A stretch of DNA of 64,000 nucleotides, from the NCBI RefSeq assembly GCF_026711005.1, contig NZ_JAPPVJ010000004.1, positions 372,001 to 436,000 of the forward strand, given 5' to 3'. Made by a program: the position numbers and the translations under genes. The stretch's first letter is position 1. Each line of letters starts with the position of its first letter. Origin of the DNA: Sphingobacterium sp. UT-1RO-CII-1. GTDB lineage: Bacteria > Bacteroidota > Bacteroidia > Sphingobacteriales > Sphingobacteriaceae. The notes beneath the pieces were generated by a model. It worked only from the letters and a program-made list of their open reading frames with translations. It was not told where the DNA came from and did no database searches. Below are positions 27,693 through 36,637 of the stretch, piece by piece.

Positions 27693-27725
27693 TCTATCAG
27701 GAACTGTTCGAGAGTTCCCGATAGA
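27693..27725. terminator. Hairpin between fecR and susC (locus 2)
   Basis: TCTATC-A-GGAACT pairs with AGTTCC-C-GATAGA across a 7-nt loop, giving a 12-bp stem with one A/C mismatch. There is no T-run. It occupies the same position as the hairpin at 19015-19035 in locus 1, suggesting a processing or attenuation site before susC. Confidence 0.4.
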
Positions 27726-27784
27726 AAAGAGTTTAATTTTCGACTGATTGTAACGTAATTATAAACAAATCAACCGAACCACAA

Positions 27785-30700
27785 ATGTATAAAAAATCTA
27801 GGTACTTTTTTTTAAAGGGGCTGAGCTGCCCTACGTATATTAATTTATTATTCATGCCATTGATAATAGTTTTAATTCTTTGTGCGACTTTATATAGTTC
27901 TGCCAATACTTTTGCTCAAACAGTTACACTTAAAAAGAATAGTGTAAAGTTAACATCTGTTTTAAAGGAAATCCAGAAACAGACTGGTTATAATATATTT
28001 TATGATGCATCATTGATATCTAAAGATAAAAAGGTAGACGTAGATTTCAACAAAACTAACCTGACTGTCACTTTAAACCATTTGTTAAAACACCATGGAG
28101 TAGGGTTTAAAATTGTCGATAAAAATGTAATACTTAGTCCCTTATCTTCTGATAAACAGAACGTAATACAGCAGGAAACTGTACAAGCGCAACAAAAAAT
28201 GATAAAAGGGCAAATAACTGATACTAGGGGGCAGGCACTTGCGCATATTTCGATTACGGAAAAAGGAACGGCAAATAGGGCAATGTCGGACGAGAAAGGA
28301 GTATTTAATATGCCCCTGATAGGCGATCGTCCTGTTTTAGTATTTTCTTCGGTAGGATACGAAGAAAGAGAGTTCCTAGTGGGCGATCAGCGTGAAATAC
28401 AGATCCTATTAACACCCACATTAGAAGAAGTTGAAGAAGTAGTGGTTACGGCGTTAGGCATTAAAAAAGAACGGAAATCATTAGGCTACTCTGTTCAGGA
28501 AGTGAAAGGGGAAGACTTAGTAAAAGCTCGTGAACCTAATGCTATTAATTCTTTGACCGGAAAGGTGGCGGGTTTAACGATTACCCCATCTGCAGATTTA
28601 TTTGGAGATCCTGGAATTTACCTACGTGGTAGAAGTGGTGTGTTAATAGTTGTAGATGGAGTGCCTATAAGCTCGGATAGCTGGAATCTGAGCCCAGATG
28701 ATATTGAATCTTACTCTGTATTAAAGGGAGCTAACGCAGCTGCTTTATATGGCCAACGAGGTATTAATGGTGCGCTTGTTATTACGACGAAAAAAGGAAG
28801 TAAGGATAAAGAAAGAGGCTTTTCGGTCGAATTCAACTCAAGCACACAATTGCAAACGGGGTTTAATGCGATTCCCGAAGCGCAAACAGAATATGGACCG
28901 GGCAGCAATTATAAATATGCTTTTAAAGACGGAAAAGGTGGGGGAGTCAATGATCATGATTATTATATCTGGGGGCCTCGTTTTGAGGGACAGCTCATAC
29001 CGCAATATAATAGCCCTCTAGACCCCGCATCGGGTGAATTAGTTCCGCTTCCTTGGGAAGCCCGAGGTAAAGACAACTTGAAAAAGTTTTTGAGAGATGG
29101 TCTATTGAGCACAACGAACATAGCTATTGCTACCTCGAGTGAGCGTGGAGGTGTGCGTATGTCGTTATCACAAATGAATCAAAAAGGGCAAATGCCTAAC
29201 ACGAAAATAGGAAGTACTAATTTTTCTATGAATGGGACGTTAAAAGCAGGCGAGAAGTTGACTTTTGATGCCTCTATAAACTATAACCGACAGTATACTC
29301 CTAATTATCCTTCGTTGGGTTATGGTCCTAACAACGTGATTTATTTAATGCAAGTTTGGGGCGGTGCTGATTATGATGTTGACGATCTACGTAACTACTG
29401 GCAGCTGGGAAGAGAAAATATTCAACAATATAATAGAGAGTATACTATCTACAATAACCCTTGGCTGGTGAGTTATGAAAATCTAAGAAGTTACCATAAG
29501 GAAGATGTATTTGGCTATGCACAGATGAACTACCAGTTCAATGAAAAGCTACTGTTTAATTTCAGAACTAACGTGAGCAGCTGGAACCGCATACGCACTG
29601 TGCAATATCCAATATCTGGAGATTTTTATGATCCTTATAGACGTGTTGGTGGGTATTCTGAAACATTCGATAAATTTTGGGAAAACAATACAGAGCTCAG
29701 TTTAAGTTATACCGATCAATTTGATAAGTTGGGTTTTAAAGCTTCGGGTTTTGCTAACTTAAGGACTTTAGGTGTCAATAGCTTGCATGGTACGACTACG
29801 GGGGGCTTAATTGTGCCTGGTGTATATGATTTATCTAATTCTGTAGAAAAAAGTATTCCTGTTAATGACAGGGCGATGAGGCAGGTCGCGAGTGCTTACG
29901 GTTTACTAGATTTGGATTATGATAATTTTTTGTATTTAAATCTAACAGGGAGGTTCGATCGGTCGAGCACTATGCCTAAAAAGAACAATACATATTTCTA
30001 TCCATCAGCTTCACTTAGTGTTGTCATGTCCGAGATTATATCTTTGCCGCAAGCATTGACTTTTTGGAAGTTAAGAGGGTCTTATGCGAACGTAGCTCAA
30101 GATTTAGTAAATGAGGGAGATCCCTATAATATTTATAAGTTATTTCCTCAGTATAGCGCATATGGTACACGTTGGGATAATAAAGTAGGGCTGAACTATA
30201 GTGGTGTCATGTATAACCCCGATATTCTACCAAGTCGAGTGAAAACCTTTGAGCTAGGAACGGAATTTCGTTTTTGGAATAATCGAGCAGGTGTAGACGT
30301 CGCTTATTATCAAAACATTGAAGGGCCTGGAATTGTCAATGTAGAAGTATCGCCTAGTTCAGGTGTAAGTTCTATCCAAAAAAATGCTTATACCTATGTG
30401 CGGAAGGGATGGGAAGTCACAGTAGACGGTACGCCTATAAAGACTGAAGACTTTAGTTGGAATGTGTTGGCAAACTGGTCTATGAACCATCGTTGGCTTG
30501 ATGAAATTGACGGAGTGCTAGATAGAGATGGAATGACGAAAGTGGGGGATAGAGCGGATGGATATTTTATCACTGATTTTCAACGTGATGAAAATGGACA
30601 AATGCTAGTTGGTTCAAACGGAAGACCGGCTTATAACCCTTACCAAACGAAGATTGGTTATCATGATAATAACTTTGTGTTGAGTTTAAATAATAGTTTT

Positions 30701-31261
30701 CGTTATCAAAACTGGGCTCTTAATTTTCAGTTGGATGGAAGGTTTGGAGGTAAAATAAGTAACTATGTAGACAACTATCAATGGAGTGCCGGGACGGCGC
30801 CTGAGTCAGCAAATGCCTATAGATATTTAGATTGGGAGAACAGAGATGATGCGAGTTGGAAAGGTTCGGTGATGACCAATGGACAAATGGTTGTCAAAGG
30901 ACAACTGAATACTGATCAAGATGGGCTGGTTATTTCCGATACACGAGAATATGCTCCAAATGATGTACCAGTGCTTTGGCAAACATGGGCAAGAGATTAT
31001 TACACCTCTGGATATGAGTTGGCACGTAGCCGTACATTTGTCAAATTAAGAGAGGTCGTATTATCCTATAATGCTCCAAAAGATTGGATTGCTAAAACAA
31101 AATTTATACAAACCTTAGGAGTATCGCTAGTTGGGCGTAATCTGCTTTATTTTACGGGTAAAGGCACTAAGAATATGGACCTGGATCAGTTTATCGGAGG
31201 CGCTAGCTTTCAGACACCATCCGTAAAGAGTTTCGGATTGAATATTAATGCCACATTTTAA
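27785..31261 (+). CDS. SusC/RagA family TonB-linked outer-membrane transporter with STN domain
   Basis: This 1158-aa transporter has a signal peptide ending at about residue 45 (TFAQT), an STN domain (about 48-115), a carboxypeptidase-regulatory-like domain (about 138-218, starting IKGQITDTRGQ), the VVVTALGIKKERK stretch, a plug (about 220-340, with YGQRGINGALVITTKKG) and a C-terminal barrel ending in F. It is 33 aa longer than the locus 1 transporter and clearly paralogous. It pairs with the SusD encoded 15 bp downstream. Two secreted phosphodiesterases follow, suggesting a phosphoester ligand. Confidence 0.95.
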   Translation: MYKKSRYFFLKGLSCPTYINLLFMPLIIVLILCATLYSSANTFAQTVTLKKNSVKLTSVLKEIQKQTGYNIFYDASLISKDKKVDVDFNKTNLTVTLNHLLKHHGVGFKIVDKNVILSPLSSDKQNVIQQETVQAQQKMIKGQITDTRGQALAHISITEKGTANRAMSDEKGVFNMPLIGDRPVLVFSSVGYEEREFLVGDQREIQILLTPTLEEVEEVVVTALGIKKERKSLGYSVQEVKGEDLVKAREPNAINSLTGKVAGLTITPSADLFGDPGIYLRGRSGVLIVVDGVPISSDSWNLSPDDIESYSVLKGANAAALYGQRGINGALVITTKKGSKDKERGFSVEFNSSTQLQTGFNAIPEAQTEYGPGSNYKYAFKDGKGGGVNDHDYYIWGPRFEGQLIPQYNSPLDPASGELVPLPWEARGKDNLKKFLRDGLLSTTNIAIATSSERGGVRMSLSQMNQKGQMPNTKIGSTNFSMNGTLKAGEKLTFDASINYNRQYTPNYPSLGYGPNNVIYLMQVWGGADYDVDDLRNYWQLGRENIQQYNREYTIYNNPWLVSYENLRSYHKEDVFGYAQMNYQFNEKLLFNFRTNVSSWNRIRTVQYPISGDFYDPYRRVGGYSETFDKFWENNTELSLSYTDQFDKLGFKASGFANLRTLGVNSLHGTTTGGLIVPGVYDLSNSVEKSIPVNDRAMRQVASAYGLLDLDYDNFLYLNLTGRFDRSSTMPKKNNTYFYPSASLSVVMSEIISLPQALTFWKLRGSYANVAQDLVNEGDPYNIYKLFPQYSAYGTRWDNKVGLNYSGVMYNPDILPSRVKTFELGTEFRFWNNRAGVDVAYYQNIEGPGIVNVEVSPSSGVSSIQKNAYTYVRKGWEVTVDGTPIKTEDFSWNVLANWSMNHRWLDEIDGVLDRDGMTKVGDRADGYFITDFQRDENGQMLVGSNGRPAYNPYQTKIGYHDNNFVLSLNNSFRYQNWALNFQLDGRFGGKISNYVDNYQWSAGTAPESANAYRYLDWENRDDASWKGSVMTNGQMVVKGQLNTDQDGLVISDTREYAPNDVPVLWQTWARDYYTSGYELARSRTFVKLREVVLSYNAPKDWIAKTKFIQTLGVSLVGRNLLYFTGKGTKNMDLDQFIGGASFQTPSVKSFGLNINATF

Positions 31262-31276
31262 GATTATAGGAAAAGA

Positions 31277-32791
31277 ATGAAAACATTGATAAAATTAATA
31301 ACAGGGTTGCTCAGTGTGCTTGTGCTAGTGAGTTCGTGTATGAAAATAGATGATTTACAAAAAGACTCTGCGGCTATATATAATGCTAAACCACAGTTAA
31401 TCCTTACTGGGATACAGCAAAGCACTTTCGAAGAGCCATGGACAACAGATCAAAGACATAATCAGTATGCTGTATTAAATTTCGATTTTTATGGCAATCA
31501 GGCATATGGATGGAAAACAGGTTCGTTTGGTCTTTATGACCAATTGAGGAATGTTATACAGATGGAAATAGAAGCTGCAAAGGAAGAAGGAACATTGGGA
31601 AAACCTTACGAGGCTTTAGCCAAATTTTATAAAGCATATTTTTTCGTTAGACTAAGCGAAATGTTTGGTGATATTCCCATGAAGGATGCATTAAAAGGAA
31701 GAACAGAACAATTGTATCAGCCAAAGTATGACAGTCAAAAAGAAGTTTATCAATCAGCTTTAGGACTACTTAGTGAAGCAAGTGTTGATTTACAGGCTTG
31801 TATAGATCGGGGAGATCGTCTTGATGGAGATCTGTTTTATAAAGGCGATCTTAATAAGTGGCTTAAATTGGTAAATAGTTATAAAGTGAGAACCTTGGTT
31901 GCTTTAAGTAAAAGGGCTGATGATAGTCCAGAACTTAAAATCAAAGATCTTTTCGACGAAATGATGAAAAACCCCACTAAATACCCTCAGTTAGCGAGTC
32001 AAGGCGATGACTTTCAGTTTTCTTATGATGGGGCGAATAGAAATACACATTATCCACTGTGGCCGGCAGATGGAGTGGTTATCAAAAATGATGAGCGTAC
32101 AACTTTAGCTTCAACCTATGTTGATATTGTAAAAGCAAAAAAAGATCCGAGGTTGTTTGTGGTAGCTTGGCCCACAGATTCGGCCAGAGAATCTGGAGAC
32201 CCAGATTTTGCCACCCGCTTTACTTCTTTTAAAGGGGGCAAAACAGGTGAGTTACAGTCTGTATTGCAACAACAAACAATCGAAGGCAAATTATCTATGA
32301 TAAACTTTGATTATTGGATGGCTTCGGCATCTGGTGTACCTGTCGTACAATTAGGGGTAGCTGAGGCCTATTTAAATATAGCGGAGGGTATAAATAGAGG
32401 TTGGACAACTTCTGCAGATGCCGCAGATTATTATAAGAAAGGTATAACGGCTTCTATGCGCTGGTACGGCATTGCTGAACAACGCATTGCAGAATACTTG
32501 ACCGATAATCCTTATAAAGGAAATAATAAGGAAGGCTTACAGCAAATCTTGGAAGAAAAGTATGTAGCCATGTTTCAAAACTCAGGTAAGCAAGCTTATT
32601 TTCAATATAGAAGAACAGGTTGGCCAAAATTTGATATCGGGCCTGCTAATGCTAATAATAATGAAATTCCGACACGATGGGCATATCCGGTATCTGAATA
32701 TACGGTGAATGAACAAAATCTGAAATCAGCCTTGGAAACACAGTATGGCGGTGCCGATACACAAAATGGCGTAATGTGGTTGATTAAATAG
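31277..32791 (+). CDS. SusD/RagB family surface lipoprotein
   Basis: This 504-aa SusD-like 2 protein has a lipoprotein signal with VSSC (cysteine at residue 21). The helical body includes EALAKFYKAYFFVRLSEMFGD, the TPR region characteristic of SusD, and the C-terminal AYFQYRRTGWPKFDIG segment resembles the locus 1 SusD. It follows susC by 15 bp. A strong hairpin lies before the next gene. Confidence 0.92.
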   Translation: MKTLIKLITGLLSVLVLVSSCMKIDDLQKDSAAIYNAKPQLILTGIQQSTFEEPWTTDQRHNQYAVLNFDFYGNQAYGWKTGSFGLYDQLRNVIQMEIEAAKEEGTLGKPYEALAKFYKAYFFVRLSEMFGDIPMKDALKGRTEQLYQPKYDSQKEVYQSALGLLSEASVDLQACIDRGDRLDGDLFYKGDLNKWLKLVNSYKVRTLVALSKRADDSPELKIKDLFDEMMKNPTKYPQLASQGDDFQFSYDGANRNTHYPLWPADGVVIKNDERTTLASTYVDIVKAKKDPRLFVVAWPTDSARESGDPDFATRFTSFKGGKTGELQSVLQQQTIEGKLSMINFDYWMASASGVPVVQLGVAEAYLNIAEGINRGWTTSADAADYYKKGITASMRWYGIAEQRIAEYLTDNPYKGNNKEGLQQILEEKYVAMFQNSGKQAYFQYRRTGWPKFDIGPANANNNEIPTRWAYPVSEYTVNEQNLKSALETQYGGADTQNGVMWLIK

Positions 32792-32825
32792 TAGGGACTG
32801 TTTAAAGGGTTCAGGTTCAAATTAA

Positions 32826-32862
32826 AATGGAATATCCAGTTTAAAAACATGGATATTCCATT
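32826..32862. terminator. 13-bp hairpin after susD (locus 2)
   Basis: AATGGAATATCCA and TGGATATTCCATT (32826-32838 and 32850-32862) form a perfect stem with an 11-nt loop, 35 bp after the susD stop. With no T-run it may be a processing or partial termination site that lowers expression of the phosphodiesterases relative to SusCD. Confidence 0.5.
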
Positions 32863-32900
32863 AAAACAACTTGTTAAAAACAACAAATAAGAAAAAATAA

Positions 32901-33821
32901 ATGATTAAAGTAGAGATTAAGAAAATTGTAAAATTAAGTCTGTTATACATCGTGTTTTGTTTTGGTTTACAGCCTGCTGTAGCCCAAAAGACTAAACAAT
33001 TGGTATTGATATCATTAGATGGTGTGTCTGTGGATGGCGTGGAAAGAGCAAATGCACCTGTTATCGACTCATTAATGAAAGCTGGCGCTTTTTCGCTCGA
33101 TACTCGAGTTGTTATGCCCTCTATTACCCTTCCAAACTGGACAAGTATGTTGACAGGCAGTGGGCCAGAGCAACATGGAGTAGTAGATAATGGATGGAAA
33201 ATTGATAAATATGTGTTGCCCCCGGCAGAAAAAGATGAAGACGGCTACTATCCTTCGGTATTTTCAGTTTTAAAAAAACAAATGCCTCATGTTCGGACAG
33301 CCTTTTATTATAACTGGGGTGATTTAATTAATACATATAATAAAAAGTACTTGGATGAGACCAGTTTTTTAGAAAATGATGGTTATAAGGAAAACTATCA
33401 TAAGGCTTTTAACTTTATAAAAGATAATAAGAAGAATTCCTTTCTTATATTTTTATACAGTGGGCATACAGATAATGCTGGCCACAAACATCAGTGGAAG
33501 ACAGATGGATATTTGAAATCAATAGAGGAAGCAGATAAAGTAATAGGCGAATTTTTAGGAGCCTTGAAGAAAGAAGGTTTAGACAAAAATATTCATTTTA
33601 TGTTTCTGTCAGATCACGGTGGAATAGGCTACGGGCATGGTGGTGTAACTGTTGATGAAATGTTAGTGCCGTGGAGTATAAGTGGTCCTCGTGTTAGGGC
33701 TGGATATAAAATCGAAGAACCCAACAATACTATTAATACAGGTGCTGTAATTTTAAAATTGTTCAATGCAAAAGCCCCACGGGCTTGGATAGGGAGAGTA
33801 CCTCAGGGAGTATTTAAGTAA
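32901..33821 (+). CDS. Secreted NPP-type phosphodiesterase/alkaline phosphatase superfamily protein (Thr nucleophile)
   Basis: This 306-aa protein has a signal peptide ending near AVAQK (about residue 29) and a single ecto-nucleotide pyrophosphatase/phosphodiesterase-like domain. Metal and catalytic motifs are LISLDGV (Asp near 38), MPSITLPNWTSMLTG with the threonine of ITLPN at the nucleophile position, SGHTDNAGH, FLSDHGGIGYGHGG and a final metal histidine in that stretch. It probably hydrolyses phosphodiesters or phosphomonoesters in the periplasm or outside. It is shorter than eukaryotic NPPs. A paralogue with a serine nucleophile follows. Confidence 0.85.
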   Translation: MIKVEIKKIVKLSLLYIVFCFGLQPAVAQKTKQLVLISLDGVSVDGVERANAPVIDSLMKAGAFSLDTRVVMPSITLPNWTSMLTGSGPEQHGVVDNGWKIDKYVLPPAEKDEDGYYPSVFSVLKKQMPHVRTAFYYNWGDLINTYNKKYLDETSFLENDGYKENYHKAFNFIKDNKKNSFLIFLYSGHTDNAGHKHQWKTDGYLKSIEEADKVIGEFLGALKKEGLDKNIHFMFLSDHGGIGYGHGGVTVDEMLVPWSISGPRVRAGYKIEEPNNTINTGAVILKLFNAKAPRAWIGRVPQGVFK

Positions 33822-33923
33822 ATAAATGATCTTTTTAATAATGAGATTATTGCTGTTGGTTTATTGAATAATATAAGGGGTTTCTTTTTGACAGTTTCCT
33901 TTTTCTAAATAAATAATAAAAAG

Positions 33924-34817
33924 ATGAGAAAAATAGTAATTCATTTAATGATTTTGATGTTATGTACATTAGCTGCTAGTGCCCAGTTTAAAAAAGTTAA
34001 ACATATAGTGGTGATAGGTTGTGATGGTTTTGGAGGATATGCATTGCCTCAAGCTGATATGCCTAATGTAAAAAAACTTATGCAAACAGGTGCTTGGAGT
34101 TTACAGGCTAGATCTGTGCTACCATCCTCTAGTGCAGTAAACTGGGCTTCCATGCTGATGGGAGCCTCACCAACATTACATGGCTATACAGAGTGGGGTA
34201 GCCAAGAACCTGAAATTCCTTCTGCTGTAAAGCACGAAAAGTATAATAAATTTCCTTCTATATTTAGTGTCATTAGAGATCAAAAACCCAAAGCAGTTAC
34301 TGCGGCAATATATAGCTGGCCGGGAATAGGTTATCTCTTGGAAAAAGAAGCTATAACTACTGTTTTTTCGGCGGAGGATAATGAAGATGTTTGTGTGGAT
34401 AAAGCAGTTGACGTTATTTTAAAAGATAAACCGAGCTTTACTTTTGTACATTTTGACGAACCAGATCATACGGGGCATAGTGAAGGACATAAGACAGCTG
34501 CCTATTATGCAGTGTTAAAAGAGGTAGATGCGCGTATAGGAAAGATCGTAGATGCAGTAAATAAAGCTGGAATCGCAGAGGAAACTATCATTCTCGTTAC
34601 TTCTGACCATGGCGGTATAGATAAAGGCCATGGCGGGAAATCATTGGATGAGGTACAGGTGCCGTGGATTATTAGCGGGCCAGGTATAAAAAAGAATACT
34701 GAGTTAAAGAGCACCATTGTTGCTTACGATACCGCAGCTACTATTGCAACCATCTTAGGGCTTGAACAACCTCAGGCTTGGAGAGGAAAGGCCGTAACAG
34801 AAGCCTTTTCTAAATAG
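33924..34817 (+). CDS. Secreted NPP-type phosphodiesterase/alkaline phosphatase superfamily protein (Ser nucleophile)
   Basis: This 297-aa paralogue of the preceding gene has a signal peptide ending near ASAQF (about residue 20), VIGCDGFGG (Asp near 34), LPSSSAVNWASML, FVHFDEPDHTGH, VTSDHGGIDKGHGG and a compact domain. By alignment with the upstream protein the nucleophile position holds serine, and the usual proline of the TxPN motif is valine. It is probably active on a related but different phosphoester. The 102-bp gap before it contains a small TAATAAT-GAG-ATTATT hairpin. A terminator shared with the opposite gene follows. Confidence 0.83.
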   Translation: MRKIVIHLMILMLCTLAASAQFKKVKHIVVIGCDGFGGYALPQADMPNVKKLMQTGAWSLQARSVLPSSSAVNWASMLMGASPTLHGYTEWGSQEPEIPSAVKHEKYNKFPSIFSVIRDQKPKAVTAAIYSWPGIGYLLEKEAITTVFSAEDNEDVCVDKAVDVILKDKPSFTFVHFDEPDHTGHSEGHKTAAYYAVLKEVDARIGKIVDAVNKAGIAEETIILVTSDHGGIDKGHGGKSLDEVQVPWIISGPGIKKNTELKSTIVAYDTAATIATILGLEQPQAWRGKAVTEAFSK

Positions 34818-34830
34818 TATCTATAAAATC

Positions 34831-34862
34831 ACGCCTTCTAAATGTCTTTGGAAGGCGTTTTC
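34831..34862. terminator. Bidirectional terminator
   Basis: ACGCCTTC and GAAGGCGT (34831-34838 and 34851-34858) form an 8-bp stem followed by TTTTC on the plus strand and an A-rich stretch before it. It sits between converging genes and can serve both. Confidence 0.75.
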
Positions 34863-35641
34863 TAAACCCAACCCTCTCGTAATGCTTTTGTCCCCAACTC
34901 AACAAAAGTCTTACAATCAGATTTTCGTAATATATGCTTTCGGTGAACACTGATTGTATGGTGCGAAAGGTGTAATAAAGCGGCTATTTCTGCGGTACTA
35001 TTTCCGGCTAATGCCAATTTGATGACCTCTCTTTCCCGATTGGAAAATAACGAATGAGCCGTAATGTTGCGTTTACCCTTGGCAGATAGTACTTTGAAGT
35101 ATGAAGGGGCTCCTTCCAATCCTATGAAAGAAAGATCAGCGGGTTTGTCTTCTGTTTTTAAGTGTGTGATATCCGTATGGACGCCTAGCACACGAATTAC
35201 AGCTCCTTTTTCATTGGTCTGAATAGTTGTCACCTGTTGTAATATCCATTTATAAACACCGTCTTTGCCCCGTACTCTATAGTCATAACTTACTTTGTAT
35301 TTCAGCACCTCTTCTGGTGAAAGCTTAGCGAAAAATGAAGTGACTTCCTGCTCGTACAGGATAAAGTGGGCTCTATCTTTCGGGTGGATATTAGCCATGA
35401 CATACTCTACCGAAAAAACACTTTTATCCCACCCCATTACAGACTCTACTTCATTACTGACAAACTCCATTTCGACAGTGCCGACATTAAAAATGTAATA
35501 ATAGTAAGAGCCTAAATGAAAGCGCGATAATAATTTTTTGTATATCTCTAATTCAAAAGAGTAAGGAATATTTGCCTCTTCAGCTCCTTGTGCTATTTCC
35601 TGCCAAGTTTCTTTTGCTTCATTATATTTCAATAGATCCAT
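34862..35641 (-). CDS. PAS domain LuxR-type transcriptional regulator
   Basis: This 259-aa protein has a PAS-like sensor (about residues 45-165, with a PAC-like end YRVRGKDGVYKWILQQVTTIQ) and a C-terminal LuxR/GerE helix-turn-helix (about 193-255, SNREREVIKLALAGNSTAEIAALLHLSHHTISVHRKHI). The cytoplasmic signal is unknown. It lies 20 bp after a second LuxR-type gene on the same strand, so the two are likely an operon and paralogues. Its DNA-binding domain is a candidate for the ACCT...AGGT palindromes described at 36546 and 44028. Confidence 0.85.
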   Translation of the reverse strand: MDLLKYNEAKETWQEIAQGAEEANIPYSFELEIYKKLLSRFHLGSYYYYIFNVGTVEMEFVSNEVESVMGWDKSVFSVEYVMANIHPKDRAHFILYEQEVTSFFAKLSPEEVLKYKVSYDYRVRGKDGVYKWILQQVTTIQTNEKGAVIRVLGVHTDITHLKTEDKPADLSFIGLEGAPSYFKVLSAKGKRNITAHSLFSNREREVIKLALAGNSTAEIAALLHLSHHTISVHRKHILRKSDCKTFVELGTKALREGWV

Positions 35642-35661
35642 ATCTCTGTACCAATTGGTTG

Positions 35662-36366
35662 CTAAACCAAGTCAAAAGCCATCGCAAATCGTAGTAAGTC
35701 CGCAAATGAGCTACATTCAATTTTGCGGGTGATATTTTTACGGTGTGTAGATACCGTATGTGTAGATATAAACAGTTGTTCGGCTATTTCATTAGTCGAT
35801 TTTCCATTAGCAAGCATGATGATAATCTCTTTTTCCCGACTGGTAAGGTCAGCAAAGCGTTTATAATGGTTACGGATATATTGATCTTGGTCCAAAGTCT
35901 TGTTTACTTTAGATATGAGGTTATCCATGCCTATTACGGGCGAGGAAAGTAAAATAATTTTGTTTTCTAATGCTTTGTTAATTTCTACTTGTGCTATTTT
36001 TACCACCGTATAGAACCAGGTATAGTGGTCGTCACGGTAAAGTTTGACTCGTTGGAAAAAATTATATTGCTTATCGAAATCACCTGCAGCTAGATAGTTG
36101 CTCATTCCTTGAAATATGCCGTATGTTTCTTCTTTCACAAAGTAGCGCTCGTAGTAGGCTTCGCCCAGTTGATTGACTTCATCTACAGATGAGCCTAAGT
36201 GTTCGCACCCCCAGTTGTTCATATAGCTACAGCCAATAGGTCGCATACCTTCCAAATCTTGAATCATAAGCGATGCTGGTACAATATCGCCTATATCGGG
36301 AATGTTAAAGTTGCCGTATTTCAGCCCTTTGGATATCCCGTGTAATTGGGTGCCCAACGTATCCAT
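35662..36366 (-). CDS. LuxR-type transcriptional regulator with N-terminal sensor
   Basis: This 234-aa protein has an N-terminal PAS-like region of about 150 aa without a confident ligand motif and a C-terminal GerE-type helix-turn-helix (about 168-232, LTSREKEIIIMLANGKSTNEIAEQLFISTHTVSTHRKNI). It is the first gene of the minus-strand pair. The 271-bp gap to the divergent unknown operon holds a palindrome and a promoter facing the other way. Confidence 0.82.
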   Translation of the reverse strand: MDTLGTQLHGISKGLKYGNFNIPDIGDIVPASLMIQDLEGMRPIGCSYMNNWGCEHLGSSVDEVNQLGEAYYERYFVKEETYGIFQGMSNYLAAGDFDKQYNFFQRVKLYRDDHYTWFYTVVKIAQVEINKALENKIILLSSPVIGMDNLISKVNKTLDQDQYIRNHYKRFADLTSREKEIIIMLANGKSTNEIAEQLFISTHTVSTHRKNITRKIECSSFADLLRFAMAFDLV

Positions 36367-36545
36367 ACTGTCTATGTTTAATCTATAGTTTTCTTGTAAT
36401 AATTGTTTGGTTCACTTAATGATCGACCATATACTATATTATTCAATCGATCAGGTAATTCATCTGCTCTTTAAACCGGTTATAATGTGCTATAAATCAA
36501 TTCGAAGATAAATAAAATATGTTATAAAGTATCAAAACGTTCATG

Positions 36546-36596
36546 AAAATACCTAGAGCTAGGTATTTTTTGATTGATAAAAGTGGTCTAGTTTTG
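36546..36596 (+). promoter_or_regulatory. Palindrome promoter, copy 1
   Basis: The palindrome AAAATACCTA-GAGC-TAGGTATTTT (36546-36569) is followed after exactly 19 nt by TAGTTTTG (36589-36596), a perfect TAnnTTTG -7 box. The end of the palindrome thus falls on the -33 position. The gene at 36638 starts about 35 nt after the expected transcript start. Copy 2 at 44028-44078 has the same spacing. The ACCT...AGGT arms resemble LuxR-family sites. Confidence 0.6.
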
Positions 36597-36637
36597 TAAA
36601 AGATTATTACTGATTGGTAGTGCCCTAAATTATAGAT

